Positions 7,331 through 16,504 are shown, numbered from the stretch's first letter. The stretch is 25,179 nt of DNA from Caulochytrium protostelioides (GCA_003615045.1 ML014340.1:1-25179); one strand, 5' to 3'. Translations and numbers: made by a program. The notes: generated by a model not told the origin, from the letters alone.

Positions 7331-9325
7331 TTATAATGCGGAGGCGCCCGCAGCTCGCGCAGCGCCTTGACGTCGACCCCGACCTGCAGGGATGCCAGAA
7401 CTCGCACTGGCGCTACGTTCAAGGGGTGGAGGGGCGGAAAGGGCTGGACCACGGCAGATCGGGCATTCCTTGTGACTTTGAAGCCACATCGAGATGCAGG
7501 TTTTGTGGAACACATGCCGGCACGGTAAGGTGATAAGTCGCTCGCCGCGGGTGTAATCTTCAAGACAGATACTGCAGCGCTGGTCGTTCACGCCGGCCAT
7601 CCCTTCTCGCCATTTTTTGTACGGAAGCTCTTCAATTTGGTCGGCCGTCAATCCCGGATGAACAGCCGGACCGATCGCTTGACCCAGACGGAGCAGCGAC
7701 TCGTAATCCATGCCACGGTCATCATCGTCCTCATCGTCCTCGAAAGGAAATTGGGGCGACACTCCCATGTTGGGGGCACGGCCAAGGCCCCCACGATGGC
7801 GTCCCTGCGACAGGATCGACCGCGTCATCTCCTCAATAAACGCGCGACTGACAATCGGCCGCGCAATGTCATATTCACGCACGAGAACATCCATGGATCG
7901 AGCGACCGCGGGCGGAACCCGCTCGCTGTATTCGAGCAAGGCCGCGCCTTCACGCGTGAGCGCCGGATGCCGTGCTGCGCGCGTAGGGAGCGTGCGGAGT
8001 CCGCTTCGCATTCCGAGCCCACCCCCCTCTCTCGACCGTGCTGCGATGGCATGATTGGCCATCACCGCCGCGCGGCGGGGGCTCAAGCGGGTGGGCAACG
8101 CCGCGTCCGGCGAGCTTGTGCTCTGGCCCGGGGGCTGTCGCGCGTGAAGCAGGGGCATGTCCGCCGACGAGGGGGTTCGTGGCTGGCCGGGCTGGTAGTG
8201 CAAGATCTCGAGCGGCGCGGACTCGGGGCGCGACGGCAACGCGGGCGGTGATGCGGGAGGCGGCGAATCCGTCACATCGATGATCTGAAGCTGAGCGGCG
8301 CCGTCGTCAAATGCTGACACGCCCGCGCCATTGTAAACGGTGTACTCTTGCGCCTGGAGGTGCCGCGCGAGCGCCGCGTCGTCTTCAAGGTCGATCGGCA
8401 TCTCCGCTGAGCCCGGCTGCGGGACCGCGACGGCGGTTTCGGGGCTCGGCTCCGTTGACGCCGAAAGCATTCCCGCGGGAGGCGGTGGCGGTGGCGGTGG
8501 CGGTGGCGGTCGCGGTCGCGGCCTGCGCGACTCGGTCGGCCTTCTCCGCCCTCCGCCCGCCGGCCGTCCGGGCGGGAGCTCGACGGCGGTGTCGACGGCG
8601 GTGTCGACGGCGATGTCGACGGCGGTGGGGGAAACCGACGACGCCACAGCATGATCGGTCAGGTCGATGATCAGCGCGGCCTCCCGTGGCAGCGGCGTCC
8701 GTGGGAGGGCGTCGCCGATCACGGCAAGATCCGAATCAGTCAGGGATGGAGATCCACAGGCCACCGCGTCCGCCTCGGGGTTCCCAGGGCCCGGCGGGTC
8801 GTCTCCCCTCAACGTGAGAGGCGGCGTGCTCAGCGGTTCCGCGCGGCGTGGCTCAGCATTCAGGCGACGTCGAGGAGCCGCCCGCGACGCGCCTTGCGCA
8901 TCGGGTGACGCCGCAGAGAGGGGCGATGCTGATCGCTTCCGTGAATGACGGACGGCGACGGGCTGTCCAAAGCCGCCTTCTGGCGGGGGCTCCGTTCGGT
9001 CGTCAGCCGCCGAGGGATGCATCGCCGCAGCCGTCTCTGTCTCTGACAATGGCGATGATGGCGCTTCCCCCCGGACTCGCGGTGGGGAGCGCATCGCGCG
9101 CGTGGGTGTTTGGGGGCTCGATGGATCAGCGACAGGCCTGGAAGAAGACACGGCAGTATTCGATGAACCGCGTGATGGCCGTCGGCTAAAGGAGGCTGGA
9201 GATTCGCCCCCCGTTGATGCCACATCCATCGCGGCATCGCCATGGGAATCGGAAGCCATGGGATCGGGCCGCGATGATACCAAGAACGGAGAGGATGCTG
9301 ACGTCGGCGACAACGCCACGATCAT
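7331..9325 (-). CDS. RING-H2 E3 ubiquitin ligase with SUMO-interaction-like motifs
   Basis: One 664-residue open frame. The C-terminal RING-H2 finger (about 584-624) is complete: CSIC, then CRH, HKTC and CPIC. It is preceded by YESLLRLGQAIGPAVHPGLT and EELPYKKW, the Y-E-x-L-x-x-LG...GL-x-x-x-x-I-x-x-LP pattern of BIG BROTHER-type RING ligases. The N-terminal 400 residues are disordered, Ser/Pro/Arg-rich, with a Pro run (from GGCGGT repeats, 8481-8510) and an AVDT repeat (12-bp units, 8581-8628). Three short motifs resemble SUMO-interaction motifs: IIDLTD (8654-8671), IIDVTD (8267-8284) and PIDLEDD (about 8378-8398). These suggest, without proving, a SUMO-targeted ligase. The likely role is E2-dependent substrate ubiquitination. 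The start may be the first ATG (9325) or MASDSHGD at 9259. The former has G at -3 and is used here. Confidence 0.85.
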   Translation of the reverse strand: MIVALSPTSASSPFLVSSRPDPMASDSHGDAAMDVASTGGESPASFSRRPSRGSSNTAVSSSRPVADPSSPQTPTRAMRSPPRVRGEAPSSPLSETETAAAMHPSAADDRTEPPPEGGFGQPVAVRHSRKRSASPLSAASPDAQGASRAAPRRRLNAEPRRAEPLSTPPLTLRGDDPPGPGNPEADAVACGSPSLTDSDLAVIGDALPRTPLPREAALIIDLTDHAVASSVSPTAVDIAVDTAVDTAVELPPGRPAGGGRRRPTESRRPRPRPPPPPPPPPPPAGMLSASTEPSPETAVAVPQPGSAEMPIDLEDDAALARHLQAQEYTVYNGAGVSAFDDGAAQLQIIDVTDSPPPASPPALPSRPESAPLEILHYQPGQPRTPSSADMPLLHARQPPGQSTSSPDAALPTRLSPRRAAVMANHAIAARSREGGGLGMRSGLRTLPTRAARHPALTREGAALLEYSERVPPAVARSMDVLVREYDIARPIVSRAFIEEMTRSILSQGRHRGGLGRAPNMGVSPQFPFEDDEDDDDRGMDYESLLRLGQAIGPAVHPGLTADQIEELPYKKWREGMAGVNDQRCSICLEDYTRGERLITLPCRHVFHKTCISMWLQSHKECPICRGPALSAPPPLERSASASSGIPAGRGRRQGAARAAGASAL
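8481..8628. repeat. Coding microsatellites in the RING gene: GGCGGT x5 and a 12-bp unit x4
   Basis: GGCGGT is repeated five times at 8481-8510 and encodes a proline run on the minus strand. CGACGGCGGTGT and close variants are repeated four times at 8581-8628 and encode alternating Val-Asp-Thr/Ile-Ala. Both keep the frame open, so length changes would alter only the disordered region. Confidence 0.85.
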
Positions 9326-9902
9326 ACCGTGTGCTTTGTCTGCAGACGACCACCACGGGGCATCACCGGAAATGAATCACTGAGTAGATGGAGTTGATCG
9401 ATCGATCGTCTTCGTTATCGTCGTCGTGGTCGTCGTCGTCGGACTGACTTGCAGGTCGCTCGGTGCTAGCGGTGGATGGTCGGCATCAAGTGCCCGGCGG
9501 CAAAGTCACCCCCGGACCACCGCTGGCCTCCACCTCGACGCTGTATACCCAGCTTCAGCCCATTGACAGCGCTATGATGTCTTTTGGCTATGCCGTCGCA
9601 GCCGTCGCTGGCGCGCGATGCCTTCTAGGCCAAGGGCGGAGTGAGACCCGCCGGTGTCGAGGTCGAAGCCGTCAAACGGCCGCAAGGGGGGATACGTGGC
9701 GCGGTTCAGGCTCCGCCCAGCTTCTGTGTCGCCCCGTGGCGTGGCGTGGCGTGGCGTCACGATACCGACCAACAGGTGCGGCGGCACGCAGCCGTGACGG
9801 AACAAAAGGAAGCGCGTTCAGGACCGAGACGGCGAGTGTGGAGTTGCGCCTGACATCTGTATTGAAGTAGGAAGTAGGGCGTGCGGAGGGTCTATCAACA
9901 GC
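9326..9902. other. Intergenic between deaminase and RING genes; simple repeats
   Basis: I see no gene. There are GATC/TCG-rich simple repeats at about 9397-9450 and four exact tandem copies of GTGGC at 9736-9755. The stretch contains the RING gene promoter (right of 9325) and the 3' end of the deaminase gene. Confidence 0.5.
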
Positions 9903-11240
9903 TCAAATAACAATGAAAGACGTATTGGCATTCTCATTTCGGTGCGATTCATCGGAAGAAGGCGCTGGACTGCGATCCAGCGCGTCAGCATCGTGAAGAC
10001 TAGGGTTGCCGTCGTCCGCATCGTGGTCCTCCTCCTCGTCTCCCTCCTCCTCCTCCTCCTCCTCCTCCTCCTCCTCCTCCTCGTCGTCGTCGTCGTCGTC
10101 GTTGTCGCATTCGCCTTCGCCTTCGCCCTCTTCTGGGGCAACGCGCGCCCCAAGCTCGCTTGTGGGATCGACGTCCATCGCACGACGCGGCGATGCGGCG
10201 ATGCGGCGAGCTCCAGCCGGGATCTCCGTTTGATGCCGGCGGTCTTTCTCGGCGAGATCGGCGGGTCCGAAAAAGAGCGGGAGAATGGATCGCAACTTGA
10301 GGCGCACCAGGTGGTCGGCTGCCGAGGTCGCAATGACTTCCAAGTCGGCACCATACTCGACCATGAACTGGCGGCAGATCCCGCACGGCCATGTGGGCCC
10401 CTCGGTCGCATCGCTCGCGACACACACCGCGTCAAACTGGAGATGCCCTTCGCTGATGGCTTTGACAAACGCGGTGCGCTCGGCGCAGATCCCGGCGCCG
10501 TACGAGGCGTTTTCAACGTTGCAGCCTGTGAAAATCTGTCCCGAGCGGGTCAGCAGGGCGGCGCCGACGCGAAATTGACTGTACGGTGCGTAGGCCATCA
10601 CCTTGGCTTCATGCGCGATCCGCCTGAGCCGCTGCTCGGCAGCGTGTTGGCGCTCGGGGTCCGAATCGGCAAACAGATCGGCGGGATTCATGTAGCGCGA
10701 CAGCATGGGCTCGGTCGCTGGCGGGGCACCGTGCGGCGCGGCGACGCTTGGCATACCGGAACGCGACCGTTTCGCCGCCACTAAGGACGCGTCATGAATG
10801 CTCGCGCCCAGCGAAGCACCGCCTTCGGAACCCATCGTCGGATCGGCAGGTGATCCGAAATCGGAGGCCGACTCTACCGTGGGGTAGAGGTGGTGTGCAC
10901 GGTCCAGGTGGCGGCTCAGGTTTTTCGTGCTGCCCGACTTATTGCGCGTGATCTTGGTGTTGCAGATCTGACCTGACGCGTGGCCCTTCAGCACTTGGCA
11001 CGTGACCTTATCGGACGTCGGGTCTTCCTGGAAGTGCCGCCAGACCCAGCTTGAACGACTGACCCCGCGCCCACGCCGTTTGGCCCCGCGGCCCTCCTCC
11101 TTGGGGGCGGACGAATGAGGCAGCGAGACGCCGGCAGAGATCGATTCCGCGAGCGTTCCGGCGATGTTCATGTGCGCGGGTTCGGCCAGCAGCGGCGGTC
11201 CGCCCAGCGACTGATGGCCTGCCGCCACGGACGGCAGCAT
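9903..11240 (-). CDS. BED-type zinc finger fused to cytidine deaminase, with acidic tail
   Basis: From the first in-frame ATG (11240) the protein has 445 residues, against about 130-150 for ordinary cytidine deaminases. A basic stretch (EEGRGAKRRGRG) precedes a BED-like finger at about 62-118: SSWVWRHF, VTCQV, a second Cys in QICNTKI, then GSTKNLSRHLDRAHHL. A Ser/Ala-rich linker follows. The deaminase core (about 208-330) has AYAPYSQFRVGAAL, CNVENASYGAGICAERTAF and PCGICRQF, so the catalytic Glu and all three zinc cysteines (about 252, 286, 289) are present. It should convert cytidine/deoxycytidine to uridine/deoxyuridine. The tail has a long run of Asp and Glu. BED fingers bind DNA in transposases and chromatin proteins, so nuclear targeting is plausible. 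The frame stays open without an ATG to about 11466 (SSDHASARYTTQRRSASVAGG), so an extra upstream exon is possible. Confidence 0.88.
   Translation of the reverse strand: MLPSVAAGHQSLGGPPLLAEPAHMNIAGTLAESISAGVSLPHSSAPKEEGRGAKRRGRGVSRSSWVWRHFQEDPTSDKVTCQVLKGHASGQICNTKITRNKSGSTKNLSRHLDRAHHLYPTVESASDFGSPADPTMGSEGGASLGASIHDASLVAAKRSRSGMPSVAAPHGAPPATEPMLSRYMNPADLFADSDPERQHAAEQRLRRIAHEAKVMAYAPYSQFRVGAALLTRSGQIFTGCNVENASYGAGICAERTAFVKAISEGHLQFDAVCVASDATEGPTWPCGICRQFMVEYGADLEVIATSAADHLVRLKLRSILPLFFGPADLAEKDRRHQTEIPAGARRIAASPRRAMDVDPTSELGARVAPEEGEGEGECDNDDDDDDEEEEEEEEEEEEEGDEEEDHDADDGNPSLHDADALDRSPAPSSDESHRNENANTSFIVI
10023..10101. repeat. Trinucleotide repeats (TCC)n then (TCG)n encoding the acidic tail
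   Basis: The + strand shows a nearly pure TCC run from about 10042 to 10080, followed by TCG units to about 10101. On the minus strand they read GAG/GAC-type codons and give the poly-Glu/poly-Asp stretch of the deaminase fusion. The repeat lies after the catalytic domain, so expansion or contraction would change only the tail. Confidence 0.9.
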
Positions 11241-12889
11241 GGCGTTGGAGACGGGGCGCTTACCCGTCGTCACGACACCCGACGTGGCGACGCCCGATAG
11301 CGACGAACCCCCGGCGACGGAGGCGGAGCGGCGCTGCGTCGTGTAGCGTGCGGAGGCGTGATCGCTGCTGCCGCGTGTCGCCGGATGCTCGGACGATGCT
11401 CGGATCGGATCGCCCGTCCTTGTGTGATGTGGATGGCCGAGTTGGACTGCTCGATGAAGCGCAGACGATCACATAGCCGAGAATTGTGGCGATTTTCGGC
11501 TAATCGCGTGGGAGACGGCGGTGTCACGGTGCGTCACACGACGGGCACGTCACACGATGGGCGTGCTGCGTCGGCACGTCCCCACGTCCAAGCAATCGGG
11601 TGGTCAAGCGAGAACGGATCGAATGGAGAAAAGGCCGCTGTCGGCAGGGAGTCACGAACGCCAGCATCTGCATAGGCCTCACTAGCAGCATACGACCATA
11701 GACAAGCACGCGCTGAAGATGGCACGAGTACTGATGGCTGAAGAAAGAAGGGACTCGTCGTCTTCAGATGAGCCATAGCGCCATAGGTCTGGGATCCGCG
11801 CGATGGCGTCCCGGTTGCCTGCCGCTCACGCTGGGTTGATGCCCCCACCCTCGCTGTGATAGCTAAGCCGCACCTGGTCGGGTGGGCGGCCGCGATGGCC
11901 TTGACTGCGCGTGACTGGGTGGCCAGCGCGGTTGCAGCAGATCATGCGTGCGCCATTGAAGCGAACACAGACAGCGGCCTCCTGGGGCCAGAGGCCGATC
12001 CCTGCCGATGCGGGTCACGCCCTTCGACGGCAATCGCCACTCCTTTCGATGAATCGACGATTCGGTCTACGACGAGCCCGAAGTGAGTCCCGTAAACATC
12101 GGCGCCGCTGGGGCGGAACGATGTTGCGGCGCTACTGTGTCGGCCATGTGCGATGGCAGCTCTGGCAATGGTACAGCTTTCAGCAAAAGCCAATATAGAG
12201 ACAGCGTCGCGTAGTTAAGACATCTTGCAGCAGTACCGGAAGGAAACGACACTCGAGACTGAGCCAATCATGACGAACTTTATGCCCATCACCGCCATCG
12301 TATCGTAACGAACCGCCGCTATATACGTGCTCACGCGAGAGCAATGATTCTCTCCCCTGCATCAAAGCAAGCACAGTTTCAATGGCTAGGGACGCGAAGA
12401 CGATGGTCAAACCCCCTATTAAGCTGCCCCCCCCCTCCCCCCAGGCTCGTAAAGCGAATCCACGACGCGCCGACAGCGCCAGCGCCCACTGATTGATATC
12501 CGGGATCCATGGATCTCTGACCACTGCATGGGTCCACGCCACGCAGTAACTCTTGCTCTTACGGTCGTTGCGCCGCTTGGACAACGGCAATCGACATCTT
12601 TCCCGATGAAACCCTCCTGGCACGATGATTTGTATGTTTTCGCTTTTCTGTTTCATTATGGTGTTTGCCTCCGATACCGGGAGCGGTGTCCATCCGTGGC
12701 CAAGCGTCGATCGGCGTTATTCCAGTCTCCATTGGTATACCCCCTGGATCTCGGTTTCTGACCTCCTCGCCATCTCGTTGGAATGTTCATGAACGTTCCG
12801 GCCGGTTGGGCGCCGCATGACGCGTGCCAGAATCCCCTAACGCCTTCCGCACGGCTCATGGACGACATTGATCAGCATCGATCAGCAAA
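11241..12889. other. Long intergenic stretch without a supported gene
   Basis: Frames on both strands are short and unrecognisable. The longest, minus strand 12180-12656 (158 codons), has no domain or repeat pattern. A C-rich run (C9-T-C6) lies at about 12427-12442. The left end (to about 11466) may contain an upstream exon of the deaminase gene, since its frame remains open there. The GC content falls along this stretch toward the level of the right half of the window. Confidence 0.45.
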
Positions 12890-13340
12890 ATGAGAACGTT
12901 TCTTCAAGGTCTCTTCCGCTCTGCTACCACCATCCAACCAGCTGATCCTTCTGTTTTCGCAGCGTCCCATTCTACCCATGCAGAGGCATGCCCCAGCGAA
13001 TGGCATCACGCGCTGGCCGTTGAGGCGCCCTCAGTCCCCAACGAGCCCCGCCCTGTTCGGTAGTTGGGCTACCTGCTTCCGAGTTGCGTCCCGGCCAAGC
13101 CGTCGGTGTGCCCGATCGAACGGATCTCATAGGGCCCGATGGCCGCGACCTCTACCGCATCGCCTCTGAGGCGCCCGAAGACGGCTCAGCGGGCGTCGCA
13201 GCAATCCATGACCTCGATCGCCATCGGCCGCATCCCAAGGGCCTCGGCTATGTCCCCATTCAGGCAGTCCTTGAATTACGGCGGATCCAAAATCGTAGGG
13301 GTATCGCGACCGCGCATGTGATGAAGCACAATAGCAGAGA
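12890..13340 (+). other. Possible small gene in two open segments; unresolved
   Basis: An ATG at 12890 opens 57 codons (MRTFLQGLFRSATTIQPADP onward, a leader-like start) that stop at 13061-13063. A different frame is open from about 13084 (LRPGQAVGVPDRTDLIGPDG, then APEDGSAGVAAIHDLD and YVPIQAVLELRRIQNRRG) and reads into the 3' end of TMA20. The second segment has a natural-looking amino acid mix and could be the end of a spliced gene. A branch-plus-acceptor-like site (CTGATCCTTCTGTTTTCGCAG region) ends at about 12961. The only intron that would join the two open segments at the stop would be about 24-40 nt, which is too short. I do not recognise the product. Chance remains possible. Confidence 0.2.
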
Positions 13341-13385
13341 CAGCGCGATATTTATCAAGAAATACATAGCAGGAGAATGCACTCA

Positions 13386-14206
13386 TTACTCTGAGTCGCT
13401 TTCGGCATGCGCTAAGGCCGAAAGCGCGGCTTCGGCGCAGACTTTGTACAGACCATCACCCAGATAGGTCACGGGCTCGATCCCGACACCTTTCCGGAGC
13501 TTCATGATTTCATCAGAGCTCATCATCATGAGCCCGATCGCAACAGCGTGCTCCTTTCCCTCGGCCATGACCGCCACAGGTGTACCCTTGGGGATTCCTG
13601 CGTCAAGGCTGGCGCCAGGTGAGGTCAGACCCGGGCACATGATATTGGCGCCGGCCATGACAAACTTGATGGCGCCCTTATCAACTTGGACTTTAGGCAT
13701 GATGTCGGGGTACTTGTGAAGCAGCTGCAACGTGGGATAATATGGGCCATCAAAGGTCTGGAAAAACAGGTAGGTGTCGTTCATCATAATCATACTGATG
13801 TTGTCCTTGCATTTGATGAGCACCATGGGTGCCTTTTTGGGAAGGATCACATCGGCATACGGATTCAAGGCCGGGTATTGCTCAAGAAGTTTGGCACGGA
13901 TGGCGCGCTGAACCGAACTCTTTGTCTTTGCTTGGGAGCTGATCTCCTCCTTTGGTGCAAATCTGAACAGTGGGCAGTGACAGAAACAATCGTCATGGTG
14001 AGTTGCTCCATGTGAAAAAACTGAACGTGAAGGCAGGCTTCAACTCCGACATCAATCCACCAGAACGGGAATCGCCGAGGGACGAGATGAGAGCATCGAC
14101 GGCTCGACGACAGCAATGCCGTGTCTGCCTGATTAACGCTGATTCAGCGAAGCTCAATGAAGGAGCGTGAGGCATAGTGGAGGCGATGAACGCACTTCTT
14201 GAACAT
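13386..14206 (-). CDS. TMA20: TMA20 / MCT-1 (MCTS1) translation re-initiation and ribosome recycling factor
   Basis: Exons 14196-14206 (11 nt) and 13386-13962 join to 195 residues, close to the human protein's 181. The spliced N terminus is MFKK then FAPKEEISSQAKTKSSVQRA and KLLEQYPALNPYADVILPKK. It then continues with YYPTLQLLHKYPDIMP, VDKGAIKFVMAGANIMCPGL and TSPGASLDAGIPKG, with the C-terminal PUA domain (about residues 105-185) carrying AVMAEGKEHAVAIGLM and GVGIEPVTYLGDGLY. The protein pairs with the SUI1-domain partner DENR/Tma22, binds the 40S subunit, removes deacylated tRNA after termination and supports re-initiation. The start is fixed by MFKK, the conserved opening of the family. 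The acceptor GTTCAG/A and donor GTGCGT restore the Lys codon. A short Ala/Glu/Ser tail is added at the C terminus. Confidence 0.95.
13963..14195 (-). other. Intron of TMA20, after an 11-nt first exon
   Basis: A 233-nt intron with donor AA/GTGCGT (a non-GTA donor) and acceptor CTGTTCAG/A. It splits the fourth codon (Lys). Joining reproduces the family N terminus MFKKF, so the placement is well supported although the first exon is tiny. Confidence 0.88.
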
Positions 14207-15258
14207 GGCGGATGGATGAGGTCGACCTCAGGTTGCGCCGGGAATGGGGAGCGATGTAGCAATGGTCGTTTATCTGTAACCGGCGGAAGAGAACTCTTGA
14301 TAACAGAGTAAGAGGCTTTATCAAATAGCTACGAGAAAAAAAAGCTCCAAGTAAAACGAAACCGTGTTCACATCGGCGTGAGCGCCTGTTCTGCCCCGCC
14401 AAATATATGGAACGGTAGGGCAACTTTCTAGAAAATGGTAGAAATGACCGAAAGGGAGGGACCACTGTGGGCTAGGCGCATCCATGGAACCACGCCTTCC
14501 GGCTCGATCCAACGTTCTTCGCCAACAGTATGCCGGACTCCTCGACGATCACACAACTGATGCTTGTGTGCCCTAAGGCCGCTCGTGCCTAACCTTTGCT
14601 CTCCTCTGTGACAAGCGCTACTACTCGCTACTATCTCATTGCGACGATATGGCTGGTTTTGCGGCGATGCGAAGTGTTCGTGTCTACGGCACCGAGGGGA
14701 AAGGGAAGCGCCGACTCCCGGGCGTGGCGGAGTCGAAAGAGCCGTAAATGCTTGGTGGCATGCCATCCAACCGTGGCCATCTGGAGGCACGGTCAACATG
14801 ACTTCACCCCAAATGAACAATGACGCCTTACGCATCTAATCGTGTGTCCGCCGTTCAGTTGACCCTTCAAGATGTTGAGTATTTTCCTTTTCTTTAATGC
14901 TTAATGGCATTTATTTTGTGTAGAGTGCAATGGCCAAGCTAGCTTCGAGACGACATATCTGCCGGCGTTGCTCAAACGCGCGCTTTCCACATTTGCTGTT
15001 CCATCGAAGCCTGACGCGTTTCCCCGTTCTTGGGCAGCTTGAGGCTCGACCGTCCCACTATTTCAGTCTTTTTAACACCTAGTGACCATCAACTGAACCG
15101 CTGTACATAGCGCTGATCGGAACTTTTCGATCGCTGCGGCTTTATCTTCTCTGTCCAGATTCAATTACAGTCGATCTCAGCTGTTTCCCGCGTAGCCTCT
15201 GCTCCCCTATTGGAAATATAGCTCGTTTTCAGGCGATCACTGCACCTCGTCAGCACAC
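14207..15258. other. Divergent promoter region between TMA20 and ERV46
   Basis: No gene is supported. The open frames near 14428-14839 overlap on both strands and have no domain. The last 350 bp before ERV46 are AT-richer, with CTTTTTAACACC and TTTCCTTTTCTTT stretches. The two genes start back to back, so their promoters must lie here. No TATA box is placed with confidence. Confidence 0.45.
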
Positions 15259-16449
15259 ATGGCTACGCTACGAAAACGAGGAGCTGACGAGGGCTTCTCC
15301 CTGATGGGATCCTTTAAGGACTTCGATGCATACGCTCGACCACTGGAAGACTTCCGTGTCAAAACCTTGTCAGGTGCCACGGTCACATTGCTGAGTGGCT
15401 TCATCATACTGATTCTGTTGCTTTCTGAGTTCCGCGATTGGATGACGGTACAGATCCATCCCAGCATAGAAGTGGACCGTGGACGGAAAGAAAAGCTGTG
15501 GATCAACATCAATGCCACCTTTCCGCATATCCCGTGCTATCTTCTCAGCATTGACGTCATGGATGTTGCCGGTGAGCACCAGAATGATATTGACCATAGC
15601 ATGCTCAAAACCAGATTGGACCCGGCGGGCCTACCTGTTGATGTGACGCGGGGGGCCATCGGCGAGAAGCACGACAGCAATGATGACGAGATCGCAAAAG
15701 CCAAAGATCCCAACTACTGCGGCCCATGTTACGGCGGCGAACCTGCCAATCCCAACGGCTGCTGCAACACCTGTGAAGATGTGCGCAATGCTTACATCGC
15801 CAAGGGCTGGTCGTTTGACAGCCCAGACACCATGGAGCAGTGTCGCCGCGAAGGCTGGAGTCAGAAGATCGCAGAACAGCAGGACGAAGGCTGCAACATC
15901 CATGGTCATATTGAAGTCAACAAAGTTCCTGGTAACTTTCACTTCGCTCCTGGCAAAAGCTTCCAACAGAATCATATGCACGTTCACGACTTGCATGCTT
16001 ACCATGCCGGTTCTCAGTTTGACTTCACCCACACCATCCATCAGCTGTCTTTTGGCAAAGAAGATGTGAATCGCATCAATCCCCTGGATGGAGTGTCGAA
16101 GACGGCGCCAGAAAGTGCTCACATGTACCAGTATTTCCTCAAGGTGGTGAGCACGAACAATGTGTACCGTAGCGGTCGCGAAGTGCCATCCAACATCTAT
16201 TCGGTCACCGAACATGAAAAGTCAACGGCTGCGGGATTCGGCGCCGGCCTTCCAGGCGTCTTCTTCAACTTCGATATCTCGCCCATGCTGATCACGTACA
16301 CTGAGTACAAAAAGCCCTTGTCGCATTTCCTCACGGATGTATGTGCGATCGTGGGCGGGATCTTCACTGTAGCAGGAATTATCAATTCCTTTGTCTACAC
16401 AGCCGAGAAAACCCTGAAACGTAAAATGGATCTAGGCAAAGCCAACTAA
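15259..16449 (+). CDS. ERV46: ERV46 / ERGIC3, COPII vesicle cargo receptor
   Basis: A 396-residue single-exon protein of normal family length. It forms a complex with Erv41 that cycles between ER and Golgi in COPII and COPI vesicles and returns escaped ER proteins. The N terminus (FKDFDAYARPLEDFRVKTLSGA) and the first membrane segment (about 40-58, TLLSGFIILILLLSEF) are typical. The lumenal domain holds HIPCYLLSIDVMDVAGEHQ, a Cys-rich loop (YCGPCYGGE, then GCCNTCEDVRNAY) and GCNIHGHIEVNKVPGNFHFA. A second membrane segment (about 360-381, VCAIVGGIFTVAGIINSFVY) leads into a short basic cytosolic tail, KRKMDLGKAN. The start at 15259 matches homologues. It is transcribed away from TMA20 and toward NDC80, with 55 bp between the two stop codons, so the 3' UTRs almost certainly overlap. 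Confidence 0.96.
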   Translation: MATLRKRGADEGFSLMGSFKDFDAYARPLEDFRVKTLSGATVTLLSGFIILILLLSEFRDWMTVQIHPSIEVDRGRKEKLWININATFPHIPCYLLSIDVMDVAGEHQNDIDHSMLKTRLDPAGLPVDVTRGAIGEKHDSNDDEIAKAKDPNYCGPCYGGEPANPNGCCNTCEDVRNAYIAKGWSFDSPDTMEQCRREGWSQKIAEQQDEGCNIHGHIEVNKVPGNFHFAPGKSFQQNHMHVHDLHAYHAGSQFDFTHTIHQLSFGKEDVNRINPLDGVSKTAPESAHMYQYFLKVVSTNNVYRSGREVPSNIYSVTEHEKSTAAGFGAGLPGVFFNFDISPMLITYTEYKKPLSHFLTDVCAIVGGIFTVAGIINSFVYTAEKTLKRKMDLGKAN

Positions 16450-16504
16450 TGTTTATTAACTTGTGTACCGTATAAGAAGTTTGTCAAACGCTGAGGGTAG
16501 GTAG

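Noticed and set aside
9463..9870. 135-codon plus-strand frame between the deaminase and RING genes
   Set aside because: It includes GTGGC tandem repeats and has no homology that I can recognise. It is more likely intergenic.
12180..12656. 158-codon minus-strand frame as a gene
   Set aside because: It has no recognisable motif, membrane pattern or splice partners, and the amino acid use looks random.
14428..14839. Minus- and plus-strand frames between TMA20 and ERV46
   Set aside because: Both strands are open over the same stretch without domain or codon signal, so this is treated as promoter DNA.
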